Below are positions 1-10,044 of a stretch of DNA of 64,000 bases, piece by piece. The first letter of the stretch is position 1. Each line of letters opens with the position of its first letter. Location: NCBI RefSeq assembly GCF_964340395.1, contig NC_135565.1, positions 9,600,742 through 9,664,741 on the forward strand, read 5' to 3'. The notes beneath the pieces were generated by a model. It was not told where the DNA came from. It did not search any database and saw only the letters and a list, made by a program, of their open reading frames with translations. Source of the stretch: Glandiceps talaboti. Lineage: Eukaryota; Hemichordata; Enteropneusta; Spengelidae. The translations under genes and the position numbers were made by a program.

Positions 1-188
1 CCTTTGTGAATACCCTGCAAATGAACTGAGAACTAAAGTTGAAAGCTAGATATATTTTAGCTAGTTGGTACAGTCTAAAGTTTTAAATGATTTGTAACAG
101 TTCATGAAATGTAACTGTAAGAACTGTTGAGACATAGTGCGAAGATAAAATTGATGACGTTGACTAGATAATAGGACCCATCTTAACC

Positions 189-289
189 TAGACTGTGAGA
201 TATGTCATGTCGTTCAGTCCTATCAAGCCTCTATTAAAACCTCCATTGATAGCTGATAGCATGGCACGTATGTTGTATCTCACAGACTA
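189..289. mobile_element. Palindromic MITE-like element, TIR TAGACTGTGAGATA
   Basis: TAGACTGTGAGATA at 189-202 is matched by TATCTCACAGACTA at 276-289. The 101-bp unit resembles three other short TAG...CTA palindromes in the window, as expected of Tc1/mariner-derived MITEs that insert at TA. It has no coding capacity. Confidence 0.5.
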
Positions 290-925
290 TCTTACCCCAC
301 GACTAACAATTAATGCAGTGTGTTTCTAGGTACTCCTGACGTGTGTGTGTCTCTCCACTGTCACTTGTCACTAACATTGTTTTCCCTGCTTCCCTATTGA
401 TCAATGTTGTGCTAACATATGTAGTAACTATGACAACCGCCTGTGGTAGAAACAACATAACAATGCATTCTTTTTTCCCCGGACCCTCACAATGTAATTG
501 AGAACACACAACAACTCTAGATTGATGGATATCTATAGTGGAAACAAATAATTTTGGGAAAATATTGTAGATAACAGCTGTGCACAAATTTGATAATTCC
601 CACTTAGATATTTGACTGTACAAAAATACACAACTAAGATATTCCAATTTGCTGTATATTCATACCTATGTTGACATTTTATAATGAGTTAGTAAATCCA
701 TGGAGTAAAAGGTAATTGTTAAGTAAACAAGTATAGATAGTGTTTGTACTAAATAATTGACTGATTTCAGTTTTGGTATGAACCACTATACAATTCGTGT
801 TTGTATAACTAGTCTTTTGCAACTGCTGGATGAAAAAGTAAAGTTGATATAACATACATTGTTGAGGCTACACAGGATGGCATGTCAGCATCTAGATAAA
901 AAAAAATAACCATTATGATATCTAA

Positions 926-1200
926 ATGCTACACGTTGCACCACACAGTTCTGTCATTACTAACCATAGATTCTGGAGTGAATGTGTTTAATATCTACAT
1001 GTGACCTAATTAGTAAGGTACACCCTGCACCACACAGTTCTGTCAGTCCTAGCCATCTGGAGTGAATGTGTTATCTACATGTGACCTAAGCAACACCCTG
1101 CACCACACAACCACACAGTTCTGTCAATGCTAACCATAGATTCTGGAGTGAATGTGTTATCTACATATGACCTAAGCAACACCTTTTAACACACAGTTCG
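926..1200. repeat. Three-copy tandem repeat, about 80-90 bp period
   Basis: The block containing 'gcaccacacagttctgtca', 'ctggagtgaatgtgtt' and 'atctacatgtgacctaa' recurs three times in direct orientation with small indels. Its origin is unknown. Confidence 0.75.
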
Positions 1201-1887
1201 TGTGCTGAGTAAAGAAAAAAAATACATGATAGTTTTAGTGAAAGATAACACAACTCTTCGTCGTACCATCTTAATTTTGTTATATGCTAGTACCACACTT
1301 GTAACAACTTAAAGTAATAAACCTCTAAATTCAAGCACACACACACTTAGCAGTCCCCTTGCACTCCTTTACAGCAATAGCTACCAGCACAAACTACCCT
1401 AGCTTCTTCCCAGTTCATACAGTTACTAAGTTTGTATGTGTTCACTATATCAGTGTTTTTGTGAAGTGTAATTAATTGAGTGGGTCAAATTTATCGGAGA
1501 TTCCAAGATTATTAACTAACTTTGCTTGCCAGAATTAGTGTATGGAAATCAATGCTATGTTTATCAGAACATTCCCCTCCCCCCCCCCCCCCACCCCATC
1601 TGTTACCTGGGCACCTCAAACAAAATTAAACTATAAAGTATGGAAATATATGCATTGTGTTCCATATAACAGGAACCCACCGTACAAGTTATAGTGCTGT
1701 AGATGATAATGTAAAGATGATATATGTGCAAGTTTACCCCATTACCATGGCTACCTACCAATAATATACTACTTGTGATTGAATTGTGGGATTTAAACAA
1801 TGACACTAACGACTTTAAATTTAGAGTAATGAAAATCTGATAGATGAGAGCTGGCCTGATTTACTGTACGATATGTTGTATTGGAAA

Positions 1888-1978
1888 TAGACTGTATGAT
1901 ACGTTGTGTTGCTCTGTCGCTAACAGTCTGTTCTTCCTGACTGATAAGGCAGCACAACACATTGTATCATACAGACTA
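1888..1978. mobile_element. Palindromic MITE-like element, TIR TAGACTGTATGATAC
   Basis: TAGACTGTATGATACGTTGTGTTG at the left is complementary to CAACACATTGTATCATACAGACTA at the right with about one mismatch, leaving a loop of roughly 45 nt. TIR ends and size resemble the elements at 189-289, 11546-11759 and 31903-32044. Confidence 0.55.
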
Positions 1979-2790
1979 TTAACACAGTTTTGACATGTTA
2001 ACATTCTTAAATAAGAAACATACGATAACTGACACTATCTTAACAGTTAACAATTTCTCAAAGTAAGATCACAGAATTGAAAATGAGATTTAAGGGGGTC
2101 AGTTAGATCTAGTGGAATCTGCATAACCAAAATAATTTTTTTGAAGTCGTTTTATATAATTAACTTTATATATTCTACCTTTTTGCATGTGAACCTTTTC
2201 ACAAGTTTTAACAGGTGTTTTTTTTGGGTGTATTTTTGTTGTCTTTTATGTTTGTTTGTTTGTTTGTTTCTCCAATCAGTTGTACAGCGCATTGTGATTA
2301 TTTTTAATGTAATGCACTTTATAAGAATTAGAGATTATGATTATAACTAAAAGGCTATATACATAGTAGTACATGTAAGTCAGGCCAGCTCTTCTATCAG
2401 GTGATAACTGTGTGATTAATTTAACATTCTGTTGAGATAGGAGAGGTTGGAATTCAACTATGTTCTGAGCCATGCATATCAATGATTGGACGATACTGAA
2501 ACTGTAACATCAATTTATTGTGTCTCTGGCAGTGTTCTTTCCTTGCCATCACAGCAAAGTGGGTCAATATATATCACCACATGTATTCAATGCTACCAGA
2601 CATCAAATCATCAAATACTACTTGCGATATCCTAATATGTTAAATGATGTACTTGACACAGATGCTTTTTAGTTACTTTCTAATTGGCCTTCTAGTGAAA
2701 TGATAATGATAATTAATTCTAATCAATTGTACATGTCTACTATCAATATGTTATCTTTCTTTTCATATTCTTCAACCCACTGTGCTTCAG

Positions 2791-2826
2791 ACCATGGCCA
2801 GGAAGAACACGGGACGTAAGAAACAG
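2791..2826 (+). CDS. Possible microexon upstream of the RS domain
   Basis: A good pyrimidine-rich acceptor (ending ...gtgcttcag at 2790) is followed by 36 bases and a GT donor at 2827. To join in frame with the first clear RS exon at 4351, which begins with the third base of a codon, this exon must end with two leftover bases. Read that way it encodes PWPGRTRDVRNS and then runs into the RS repeats. An internal GTAAG donor at 2816 would give a 25-base exon (2791-2815) that also joins in frame, reading HGQEEHGT. Both versions leave the RS frame intact, so alternative donor use is possible. No family match supports either; the exon rests on splice signals and phase only. Confidence 0.35.
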
Positions 2827-4350
2827 GTATATAAGATGGTCAGATCTGACATTATGTATTGATCTGGTTGAGGTATATTCCAAACAAATCACAAGTTATA
2901 TTTTCATAGTCTTTGAGTTACGAAGTTCAACTGGGACTCAATTTTAGCCACAAGTGAACGCAATAACTTTTGTAGTGCTGTAGGCATGGTGATACATCAA
3001 TGACAGTTTCCACCCAGATGTAATTAAGTCCTCTTATTGTTCATGTAGATTGTTCAAATGAAATGGTAAAATCTCCAGTTACTAGTTAAATAGTCTAAAT
3101 AATACTAATAAAATAATTCATATGAAATGAATTCTCAGTACCTGAAATAGAATATTACTCCCGAGGCACATCATAAAAATAATGAACATTCAATTTCTTG
3201 GTCGACACCATAACTTAGTCTTCACTCGATTCAAATTCATTACTATAGACGCGCATGAGAATAAGTCAACCCTCTATTTCTATTTTGACCCTCTAGCATG
3301 AGGTAAAATGCTATTGAAGGTACCAAGAATTACAGAGCGGGTTGATCCAGTGTAGGGTAGACTAAGGGAGTAAAATTGAAAATATCCAGGTGACTGCGGA
3401 TCCAGTGTAGGGTAGAGACTAAGGCAATAAAACTGAAAATATCCAGGTGACTGTACTGTGGGTCCAAATTGTAAGGTACAAACTAAAGCAATAAAACTGA
3501 TATGTTTCAGTTTTTATGTTTTTCAGTAATCTCTTTCAAGATAAATGAACCAAAATTATAAAGTCACTTTGTAACGGTGTAAGATTCGTTTTATTCAAAA
3601 CTGACAATATCCAACAGTGGCGACCTACTTTTTTAAGTAATTCAAAGTCATGGGTTTATGTTTATAAGTAGTTTGTCTGCAAGGTATGCCGTGACAGTGC
3701 ACCCTCACACATGAGTCAAACCCTTTTCAGAGCAGCCAGGCGAGGACAGAGTGACATAATGTATCGTACAGTCTAAAAACTAAACTTTTCTACCTTACAT
3801 TGCATTTAATGCCAGTTGTTATATTTTTTTTGATGAGAACGCGTTTTGTTTTGTTTGTTTTTTTGTTTGTTTTTGTTTTAATTTCAAGTTTGTTTTTGTT
3901 TTTGCTTTGATATTTTGTTTAATCAATTGTAGTATGGGCCACAAACTTGACTAGTTTGTTTCAAACTATTTTTGTGGTCCAGCCATAAACTCTGTATTCA
4001 TCCATCAGTTTATGTATAATATTTATTCCACTGTCTTTTTTACTTTCTCTCTTGTTATGTTGATATGATTTTGAGTTTGTGGCAAATAAAATACTATATT
4101 ATTATTATTATTATTATTATATTATTAATATGAGAGATAATTTGCTTGGAATGTACCAAAACAGTATCAATGTGTATTGCTTTGTCTGACTATATTATAT
4201 ACTTCATTGTATAGATAACTAGATATAAAATCAACACTGCAATCATAGTTTTAGAAAATGCTGTTGGTCTTTAGTATAAACTGACGGCTGTTGATAAATT
4301 TGAGTTGTTTCATGTTTTAAAAACTGTTCTTCTTTATTTCCAAATAACAG
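2827..4350 (+). other. Candidate intron of the SR-type gene
   Basis: Noncoding. It contains a three-copy tandem repeat (about 3340-3500, built on 'gatccagtgtagggtag' and 'aatatccaggtgactg'), GTTT-rich low-complexity sequence near 3850-3915 and an (ATT)n run at 4097-4128. It ends in the acceptor 'tttatttccaaataacag' at 4350. Confidence 0.5.
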
Positions 4351-4449
4351 TCGGTCACCATCCCGCTCACGATCCCGTTCACGCTCTCGATCCCGTCGCC
4401 ATAGACATTCTCCAAGTCGAAGCCGTAGCAGAAGCAGAAGTCGTGACAG
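4351..4449 (+). CDS. RS-domain exon (first clear coding exon)
   Basis: The 99-bp exon lies between acceptor ...ccaaataacag and donor gtataac. It starts with the last base of a codon (T) and then reads R-S-P-S followed by nearly uninterrupted RS dipeptides, an RRHRH break and a second RS run ending R-S-R-D. It closes with AG, split to the next exon. Confidence 0.85.
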
Positions 4450-7400
4450 GTATAACTGATTCAATTTGTTATTAGAACAGTACAATTTTCTAAGGGAGCA
4501 GATAAGATGAGTGGCATAACCGTTCAAATTATGTAACAAGCAAATAGTACACTAATATGAAAAAAATGCTAGCCGTTTGATAATTCAATATGGTGACCAT
4601 TCTTCAAGATTGCTGCCACGTGATATTTCCAGAAACCTATATCACAAAGGTCTATGTATTTAGATGTAGTTGTATATGTTATTGACCTTAATCTTTTTAA
4701 TTGTGCATGTATTTTTCGAAGTGAATGGCACGATCAATCTACTATACTGTGTGAAATGTTTATAAATCATAACTGACACTTTGCTGAATTATTTTGTCTT
4801 GCTATGCTAGGAAACACAGTAAGAAGAGTTATAGTAAGGACAGGTGAGTTATATTTGCAAAATTATTCTATCTTTTTGCACAACTGAACAGTGGCTAATT
4901 TGTATTTTATTTTCGTCGAGTGGGGAAGCCTGTTAATGGTTAGAGAAACCTGGTAGAATTTGCAATGATTTTCATAGTAGGAACCATAAATTGATTGGTA
5001 CCATGGCAATAGATGGGGGGGGGGGGGGTTTACGTGTAATAGTTACATAGATTTCTATACCATATTGGTGGGAAACCCTTGTCAAATAGCAGCGGAAACC
5101 AGGTTTATTTTACTGACTTGACAGTGGTAGCATAAACACTGATTGTTTAGAGATAACTGAATACTTTACTGTATGTGATTTCCATCTTCACTCACGAATG
5201 AAATGTTAAACAACCATGTTGATTTGTATTTTTGTGTAGGAGTGTCTCCCGATCTAAATCACGGTCTCGGTCACGAACACCAAGAAATGCTGGATCACCA
5301 GTAGCACAGAAAAGGTGAGTTGGTTCGCACATCACAGTAAATACCCATAATGCCACTTTTATGAATAAATTAAGAGCTGTAATTTGAAGAAAGCCATTCT
5401 TGAATCTAAAACATGAGAATCACATTGTGATGAAAATAGAGATAGGCGTTTTGACATCCAAGTCAACAGTCATCGGTGAACTTTTTTCAAACAGGCATTA
5501 AATGTAACATAGCAAAATTTATCTAAGAAGCATTTGCATTGAGGAAGGAAAGTTGTCTTGAAGGAATTTGCAGTATTTAAGCTCTTTTGTATTCACTGAC
5601 TGATATATTTGATACAGTATGTATTATTTTCTTTACTATGGGCTGGTGGTCAAAGGCATTCATACATATAATTATTGTTAATTTTATATTTCTCTGTCTT
5701 TCCCTTACACAGAAGCAGATCAAGATCTGTTCGAAGTTCTAGCAAGAGTCCACGAAAAAGAAGGTATGTGTTACAGTTGAAATAAATAATAATAATGGTC
5801 TTTTATTTGTACTGGATAGTTCTTTAATAATATAAACACTTGTCTCCCAAGAAGTCCAGTGAGAACCATCCCTCATAGGTTTAGTGTTAATGGGGGAAGA
5901 AACCGGAGTACCTGGGGAAAACCTGTGTTCGGTAGAGTCAAACTGAACGACACTCTTCTTACTTACAGTGTGGTAAATATCTTCCACAAGATGAGATGGC
6001 ACACAGGTTTATTACAGATCACATCTAAATTTTAATGTGCTGTATGGCTATATGATCCTCTAGGTCCAAGAAATTTTCCTGAAACCTCATTTTCTTTCCA
6101 GGAAATAAATTCACTATTTTGTTAAATGAATGTTTTACTGTTATAGAAATTGGCAGTATGATGGGATGATATTTAGCTATTAGAAGTGTGTATTGTGACC
6201 ATGTCAAGTTTTAAATGTGTGTAATTATCACTATACCATGGATAAACCATAAATATGGAATATATACCCTGGTCGTTCTACATCATCAAGTGCATCTACA
6301 TCACTGGTTCTGCTGTGTTCAAAATATGAGTCAAAACGTTCAAAATTGCCCTTACTTTCCCCAATTTTTCTTGATACTATTGTCAGTGGTATAATTATGT
6401 TTTTCTCCAGTATCTTTCTTCATTCAGCTGGAAAATACACCTGACACACGGTTTATCAAAAGGCCCCTTAGGTCACTCGTATTTTCCTTGGCTGAACGAA
6501 GAAAAATATTGGGGAATAACATCTCAATGTTAATCACCAAATTGTAAGTTTGTTGTGTCTGATCATGAAATTGTGGTTTTTTTTTAATTTTTAAAAAAAA
6601 ACCCTCTTACATGAAAGGTTTGACCAAAGGAACAACATACATATGAACAAGCATAATTGAAAATATGTTATTATTCATGTGGTTCTTACAGGTTTTATGT
6701 CCGTGGTATTTACATTTCAAATGTTTTATCTCCACAGGAGTGAATCGGGTTCGCCACGAAGAGACATTGACATCAGTCCTGATAGAAGGTTTGCTGAAAT
6801 GGAAAAGACTACTATAATCATAGACTCAGTGTGATAATAAAGCACATTGCTACATTTAAATACAGGTCTATAAAAAGAGGATGAAATCAGTGTATTCTAT
6901 GGTGTATTTGTACCGTTTGCAAATTCACGAGTTCTCTGAATCACCTGTCCAGTAAAATATTCACCACCTAAAAATTCATTCCCTGCTGTTTGGCATGCTG
7001 ACTCCACAGAGTTGAAATGACTGAGCAAATATTTCTGAACAAAATATAGAAAAGGTTAAAAGCTGAATATATAGATATCTTCAGGTAATTCAATTTTTTG
7101 TCTGCCAGCAAATGGACAAAGTATTGAAAATTGCTGTACTAATTACCAGTGAATACACTGATTTCTACCATAGTAATCTTCATATACATTACATATGTGA
7201 GTGTTGATTGGTTTGTAAATTGTCATCCAGGTGTATATAACTATACACTGTAGGTATGCTTCATGTTCGTATGTTGATTGGTTGTGCCATCTCCACCCAG
7301 GTGTTCATAGGTGTATATAGCTTGGCTTCATGTAAGGATGTTGATTGGTTATTATACCACCACCACCCCAGGTGTGCATAACTTAGCTTCAAGTTCAAAT

Positions 7401-8033
7401 TCGTTGGCATAAAATCATTTAATGGTAGTCGTCATAGGCTTAACATTGTGTGTGAGAATCAATTAATGTTCATGGTTCACCCGAGTTCATAAGCCACTTC
7501 ACCCTTCCTGTTATAAATTAAAGCCATTTGTACATTAACCAGGGTTTAAAGTGAACATTGAATTTAGCTACATTGTAGGCGTGCGAGGGGAGGGGGGGGG
7601 GGCACAGTAATTTCAATAATTACCTTTGTAATACAAGTTTAATATCGACAGGAACACTTCATTTGTTGAAGTGACTTATGAAAATAAAACTGTCACTACA
7701 AAATCCAAGATGGACGCCATTTTTCAAAATGGTCGTGCCATCTGGTATTTCCGGAAATGTACCCAAATTATGAATATTGAAGTTTGTTAACTGATGTAAG
7801 CTATCAAAATGGAAAATCATATGTTATTTACTTTGCTTAACAACATGTCGTGTTTGTAAAGTCACAAAAATGATAACCCTAGACTAGTTACCGGTATAGT
7901 GTGTCAGTTTGTGATATCTAATCCAACCCTCAATCCTCTCCATTACAGGTCACCTCCATCATACAGACCTCTACCAGATGTTCAAGAACAACCAAAAATT
8001 CAAGAAGAAAATGGTTCCTACTCACCACAGTAA
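4351..8033 (+). CDS. RS-domain (SR-type) splicing-factor-like protein, C-terminal part, six exons
   Basis: Joining 4351-4449, 4811-4843, 5240-5314, 5713-5763, 6738-6788 and 7949-8033 gives a continuous frame of about 130 residues ending in TAA. It begins with dense RS dipeptides (RSPSRSRSRSRSRSRRHRH), continues with a lysine-rich stretch (KHSKKSYSKD), more RS and SP motifs (SRSKSRSRSRTPRNAGSP, SKSPRKRR, SGSPRRDIDISPDRR) and closes with a proline/acid tail (SPPSYRPLPD ... NGSYSPQ). RS domains are known to be phosphorylated by SRPK and CLK kinases and to recruit spliceosomal proteins in nuclear speckles. No RRM is visible, so the RNA-binding part would lie upstream of the window. The SGSPRR...SP segment recalls SRSF7-type tails, but this is too weak to name an orthologue. 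All internal exons are multiples of three with the same phase. The gene is convergent with the ACCS-like gene. Confidence 0.85.
4450..4810 (+). other. Intron
   Basis: 361-bp intron with donor gtataac and acceptor tgctatgctag. It includes a 'caatatggtgaccat' segment near 4588, resembling the CCAATATGGC motif found elsewhere in tandem-repeat elements. Nothing else is recognised. Confidence 0.7.
4811..4843 (+). CDS. 33-bp lysine/serine exon of the RS gene
   Basis: Flanked by acceptor tatgctag and donor gtgagtt. It encodes R-K-H-S-K-K-S-Y-S-K-D with both end codons split as AG|G and AG|G. Its length is divisible by three, so skipping it would not change the frame. Confidence 0.75.
4844..5239 (+). 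other. Intron
   Basis: 396-bp intron with a poly-G run near 5017-5028 and a T-rich acceptor (tatttttgtgtag). No other feature is seen. Confidence 0.7.
5240..5314 (+). CDS. 75-bp RS exon
   Basis: Acceptor tttgtgtag, donor gtgagtt. It encodes SVSRSKSRSRSRTPRNAGSP followed by VAQK and a split AG|A arginine codon. RSRTP is a typical RS-domain motif. Frame and phase match both neighbouring exons. Confidence 0.85.
5315..5712 (+). other. Intron
   Basis: 398-bp intron with canonical gtgagtt donor and a pyrimidine-rich acceptor (tctttcccttacacag). Nothing else is seen. Confidence 0.7.
5713..5763 (+). CDS. 51-bp RS exon
   Basis: Acceptor cccttacacag, donor gtatgtg. It encodes SRSRSVRSSSKSPRKR with split AG codons at both ends. 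SKSPRKRR is a basic SP-rich motif of the kind found at the ends of RS domains. Confidence 0.85.
5764..6737 (+). other. Intron
   Basis: 974-bp AT-rich intron. Both strands contain open frames of 60-90 codons with no family resemblance and no splice context, which I treat as chance. Confidence 0.7.
6738..6788 (+). CDS. 51-bp exon, SGSPRR...SP motif
   Basis: Acceptor ttttatctccacag, donor gtttgct (weak at +3). It encodes SESGSPRRDIDISPDR with split AG codons at both ends. The mix of SP sites and acidic residues marks the end of the RS domain. Confidence 0.8.
6789..7948 (+). other. Intron with a three-copy GATTGG repeat
   Basis: 1,160-bp intron. At about 7200-7400 a 65-bp unit containing TGTTGATTGGTT (an inverted CCAAT box) and CCAGGTGT recurs three times. 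A G-run sits near 7587-7601. At about 7709-7765 there is 'aaatccaagatggacgcc', another instance of the ATGGC motif. The intron ends in acceptor ctctccattacag. Confidence 0.65.
7949..8033 (+). CDS. Last coding exon of the RS gene
   Basis: Acceptor ctctccattacag. It completes the split arginine codon and encodes a proline/glutamate/glutamine-rich tail (SPPSYRPLPD, then QEQPKIQEENGSYSPQ) ending in TAA at 8031-8033. Frame agreement with five upstream exons makes it secure as the terminal coding exon. Confidence 0.85.
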
Positions 8034-8389
8034 TTTTGTTTTCATTTTACAAGAATAGCTCAATCTGACTCTCTGAATTTTTCTGAAAACTATATGGCAT
8101 AAGAGGATTATTACTTAGTGGTGTGAAGTCAAGAAGAAATGTCATTTTCAGGGTCTTAGAGATGTGGATTCAAGAAGAAATGTTATTTTCAATGTCTTAG
8201 AGACTTGAATTTATGGTGGACTTTTATTCTGTTTTCTTGTCTTCTTTTTGAATTAAATTGATTACTTACAAGTGGACAGACATGATATACTATATTGTTT
8301 ATGCACCCCAAAGACACCCCCCCCCCCCCCCACTCCACCACCACCACCACAAACAAACAAAATCTCCAATACAGTATACATATATTTAG

Positions 8390-8465
8390 TAATGACATTT
8401 CTACTCACAGTATCAAAATAGTCAGTTCTTGGAATATTTTGACTCTGTGAGTAGAAATTTCATTA
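8390..8465 (+). other. Pre-miRNA-like hairpin in the 3' UTR
   Basis: Left arm 8390-8420 and right arm 8435-8465 pair over 31 positions with three mismatches, leaving a 14-nt loop (gtcagttcttggaa). The arms contain ATTTCTACTCACAG and CTGTGAGTAGAAAT. Length, stem and loop fit an animal miRNA precursor; it could equally be a tiny MITE or a 3' UTR regulatory structure. Confidence 0.5.
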
Positions 8466-9633
8466 CATAATATGAACCCGGCATCTATGAACATTCATTC
8501 TCGAGGTATACATATGGTTGATGATACAAAACCCAAATTTCTTTGACAAAATAATACGGTTTATTGTGAAGTTATTTGAGTACTTTTTAAGAATTGTTCT
8601 TTTATTTTTTCAATTTGTTCTATTTTTAGAAATGAAGTCAGATTTAGAAACTTGAACATTTATTAGTTTGGATGTCAGGTTGATGTACTAAGTCTTCATA
8701 TGTCATTAATATGCGAGTCCTGCCGAAGTAAAAACATTTTAAGTTGACCCCTAGCCTGTCTTAATTCACTGGATAGGTGAATCTACACTTGTCCTACTAC
8801 CCATAGTGAAGCAGCGTGGGATAGTAAAATGAGAGCAAATGCAGCAGTCACAGATTCCATGATGGACTGGTATAATGCCCCCCCCCCCCCCTTTATTGTT
8901 GAGTGTGGACGTTTGAACACAGTTGTATAGTCTTTTTTGTGATGTAAATTTATCATGACTATACCATTATTTCAGAGGGGTAACATTTCTTGTATGAAGG
9001 GTAAGCTTATATTAAATTCATTGTCGCCCTTGCAAATTTAGCTGTTTTATAGTGCGTTGTTATGTTTTAGTAAGCTGTTTGTATTGATAAAATTGAGAGA
9101 GGAGTTCTAATATGTCATGTTGTATTTTACATCTTTTGTGCCGAGACACCAGACTTGTCAGAATTCCTTTTGTCAGTTTCTTTGTAACTGCTTGATATAT
9201 TCAACATGCCCCTATGACATATTCTACCTTGGAGTCATTTTGGAAAGAATTGTCACAAGAGAACATGCTAGATGAGGGAAAATGAAGGCTAGAATGAGAT
9301 GGCTGTAGATAAAATTGGTTAACAAAACATTATTTAAATGACTTACCAGAAACAAAGTCTGTGGAATATTTTGACTGCTTGTGGTTGCAACCAACTTGTG
9401 TCATGAAATACTTGGAATTGACTTTTTCAAGGGTGACTGTAGTACTTGACTATCACAATGGCCCTCCCTTGTCTTAAAGCTGCACTGCTTCTGAACAGCA
9501 CTCCAAGTGGCCAATCTGAATAATCTTTTGTCTTTTTGATAACCAGTATACTACATATTGCATACAAGGAATTTGAGGACAGGGAATATTGACTGCTTCA
9601 CTTTTTGTTAATTATTTTACTCTTCACTAAGGA

Positions 9634-9639
9634 AATAAA
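9634..9639 (+). promoter_or_regulatory. Candidate polyadenylation signal of the RS gene
   Basis: AATAAA in 'ggaaataaagatag', about 1.6 kb downstream of the stop. It is the best-placed canonical signal after the last coding exon. Confidence 0.4.
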
Positions 9640-9884
9640 GATAGACTGTCTTATTATGCAAATCTTATATGGTCTGTCTGTCTGTTAAATTTAAAGGGGC
9701 ACAACCTGGATTTATATAAATTTTGGCATAGCTGTTATTGCATATTTACAAGGTACTTGCAGTATTGTACTTACTGAAGCACTTTTTACCTCTACTTGCA
9801 ATTGACTGAACTCAAACCTTATATTCAGATATAACCTACAATCAATCCGATGACATAATTTATCACGTATCAAAAAATGTTCAG

Positions 9885-10044
9885 GAAATCCTAGTCTATC
9901 TGCTAGACCTCGGGCAAAGCCCTCACTGCAAACTTTGTTCGCTTATGGTATCAGAAAGAAGGCCCGTCCGTCTAGCAGTAAGACTAAGGAAATCCTTACA
10001 ATGGAATTGACTACTGACAATGCCAGAAGACAACGTCAGAGAAG
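9885..10044 (+). CDS. Candidate exon of an unrecognised gene
   Basis: Between an AG at 9883-9884 (weak pyrimidine tract) and a good donor AG|gtatgc at 10045 there is a 160-base open frame of about 53 residues. It reads NPSLSARPRAKP, SLQTLFAYGIRKKARP, then KTKEILTMELTTDNARRQRQR. Composition (basic, with ARRQRQR at the end) looks coding, but I do not recognise the family. It begins with two bases and ends with two bases of split codons, a phase incompatible with the RS-gene exons, so it is not an obvious alternative exon of that gene. A possible next exon starts after 'acaatcacag' near 10233 and reaches a stop quickly. It may also be a transposon fragment. Confidence 0.3.

Larger units (their letters stand above)
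1..2790. other. Noncoding 5' region of the window
   Basis: I see no convincing coding exon here. It holds two small palindromic MITE-like elements (189-289 and 1888-1978), a three-copy tandem repeat (926-1200), a poly-C run near 1577-1592 and a retroposon-like tail near 2285-2345 (AGCGCATTGTGATT ... GCACTTTATAAGAATTAG). If the SR-type gene downstream has an RRM, its exons must lie upstream of the window or have been missed here. Short open frames in this stretch show no family resemblance. Confidence 0.6.
8034..9660 (+). other. Probable 3' UTR of the RS gene
   Basis: No further coding exon is needed after the stop. The stretch runs to a polyadenylation signal AATAAA at 9634-9639. It holds a strong hairpin at 8390-8465, a C-run near 8320-8332, an imperfect direct repeat ('tcaagaagaaatgt.attttca' at about 8132 and 8170) and another C-run near 8878-8891. 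The transcript end is inferred. Confidence 0.45.

Noticed and set aside
2793-2826. ATG at 2794 (MARKNTGRKKQ) as the start of the RS protein
   Set aside because: In that frame the exon ends in phase 0 and would join the RS exons out of frame.
4243-4539. Minus-strand frame across the RS exon (RRDRERERDRERDGDR)
   Set aside because: It is the antisense shadow of the RS repeats; the plus-strand reading has splice sites and continuity with five further exons.
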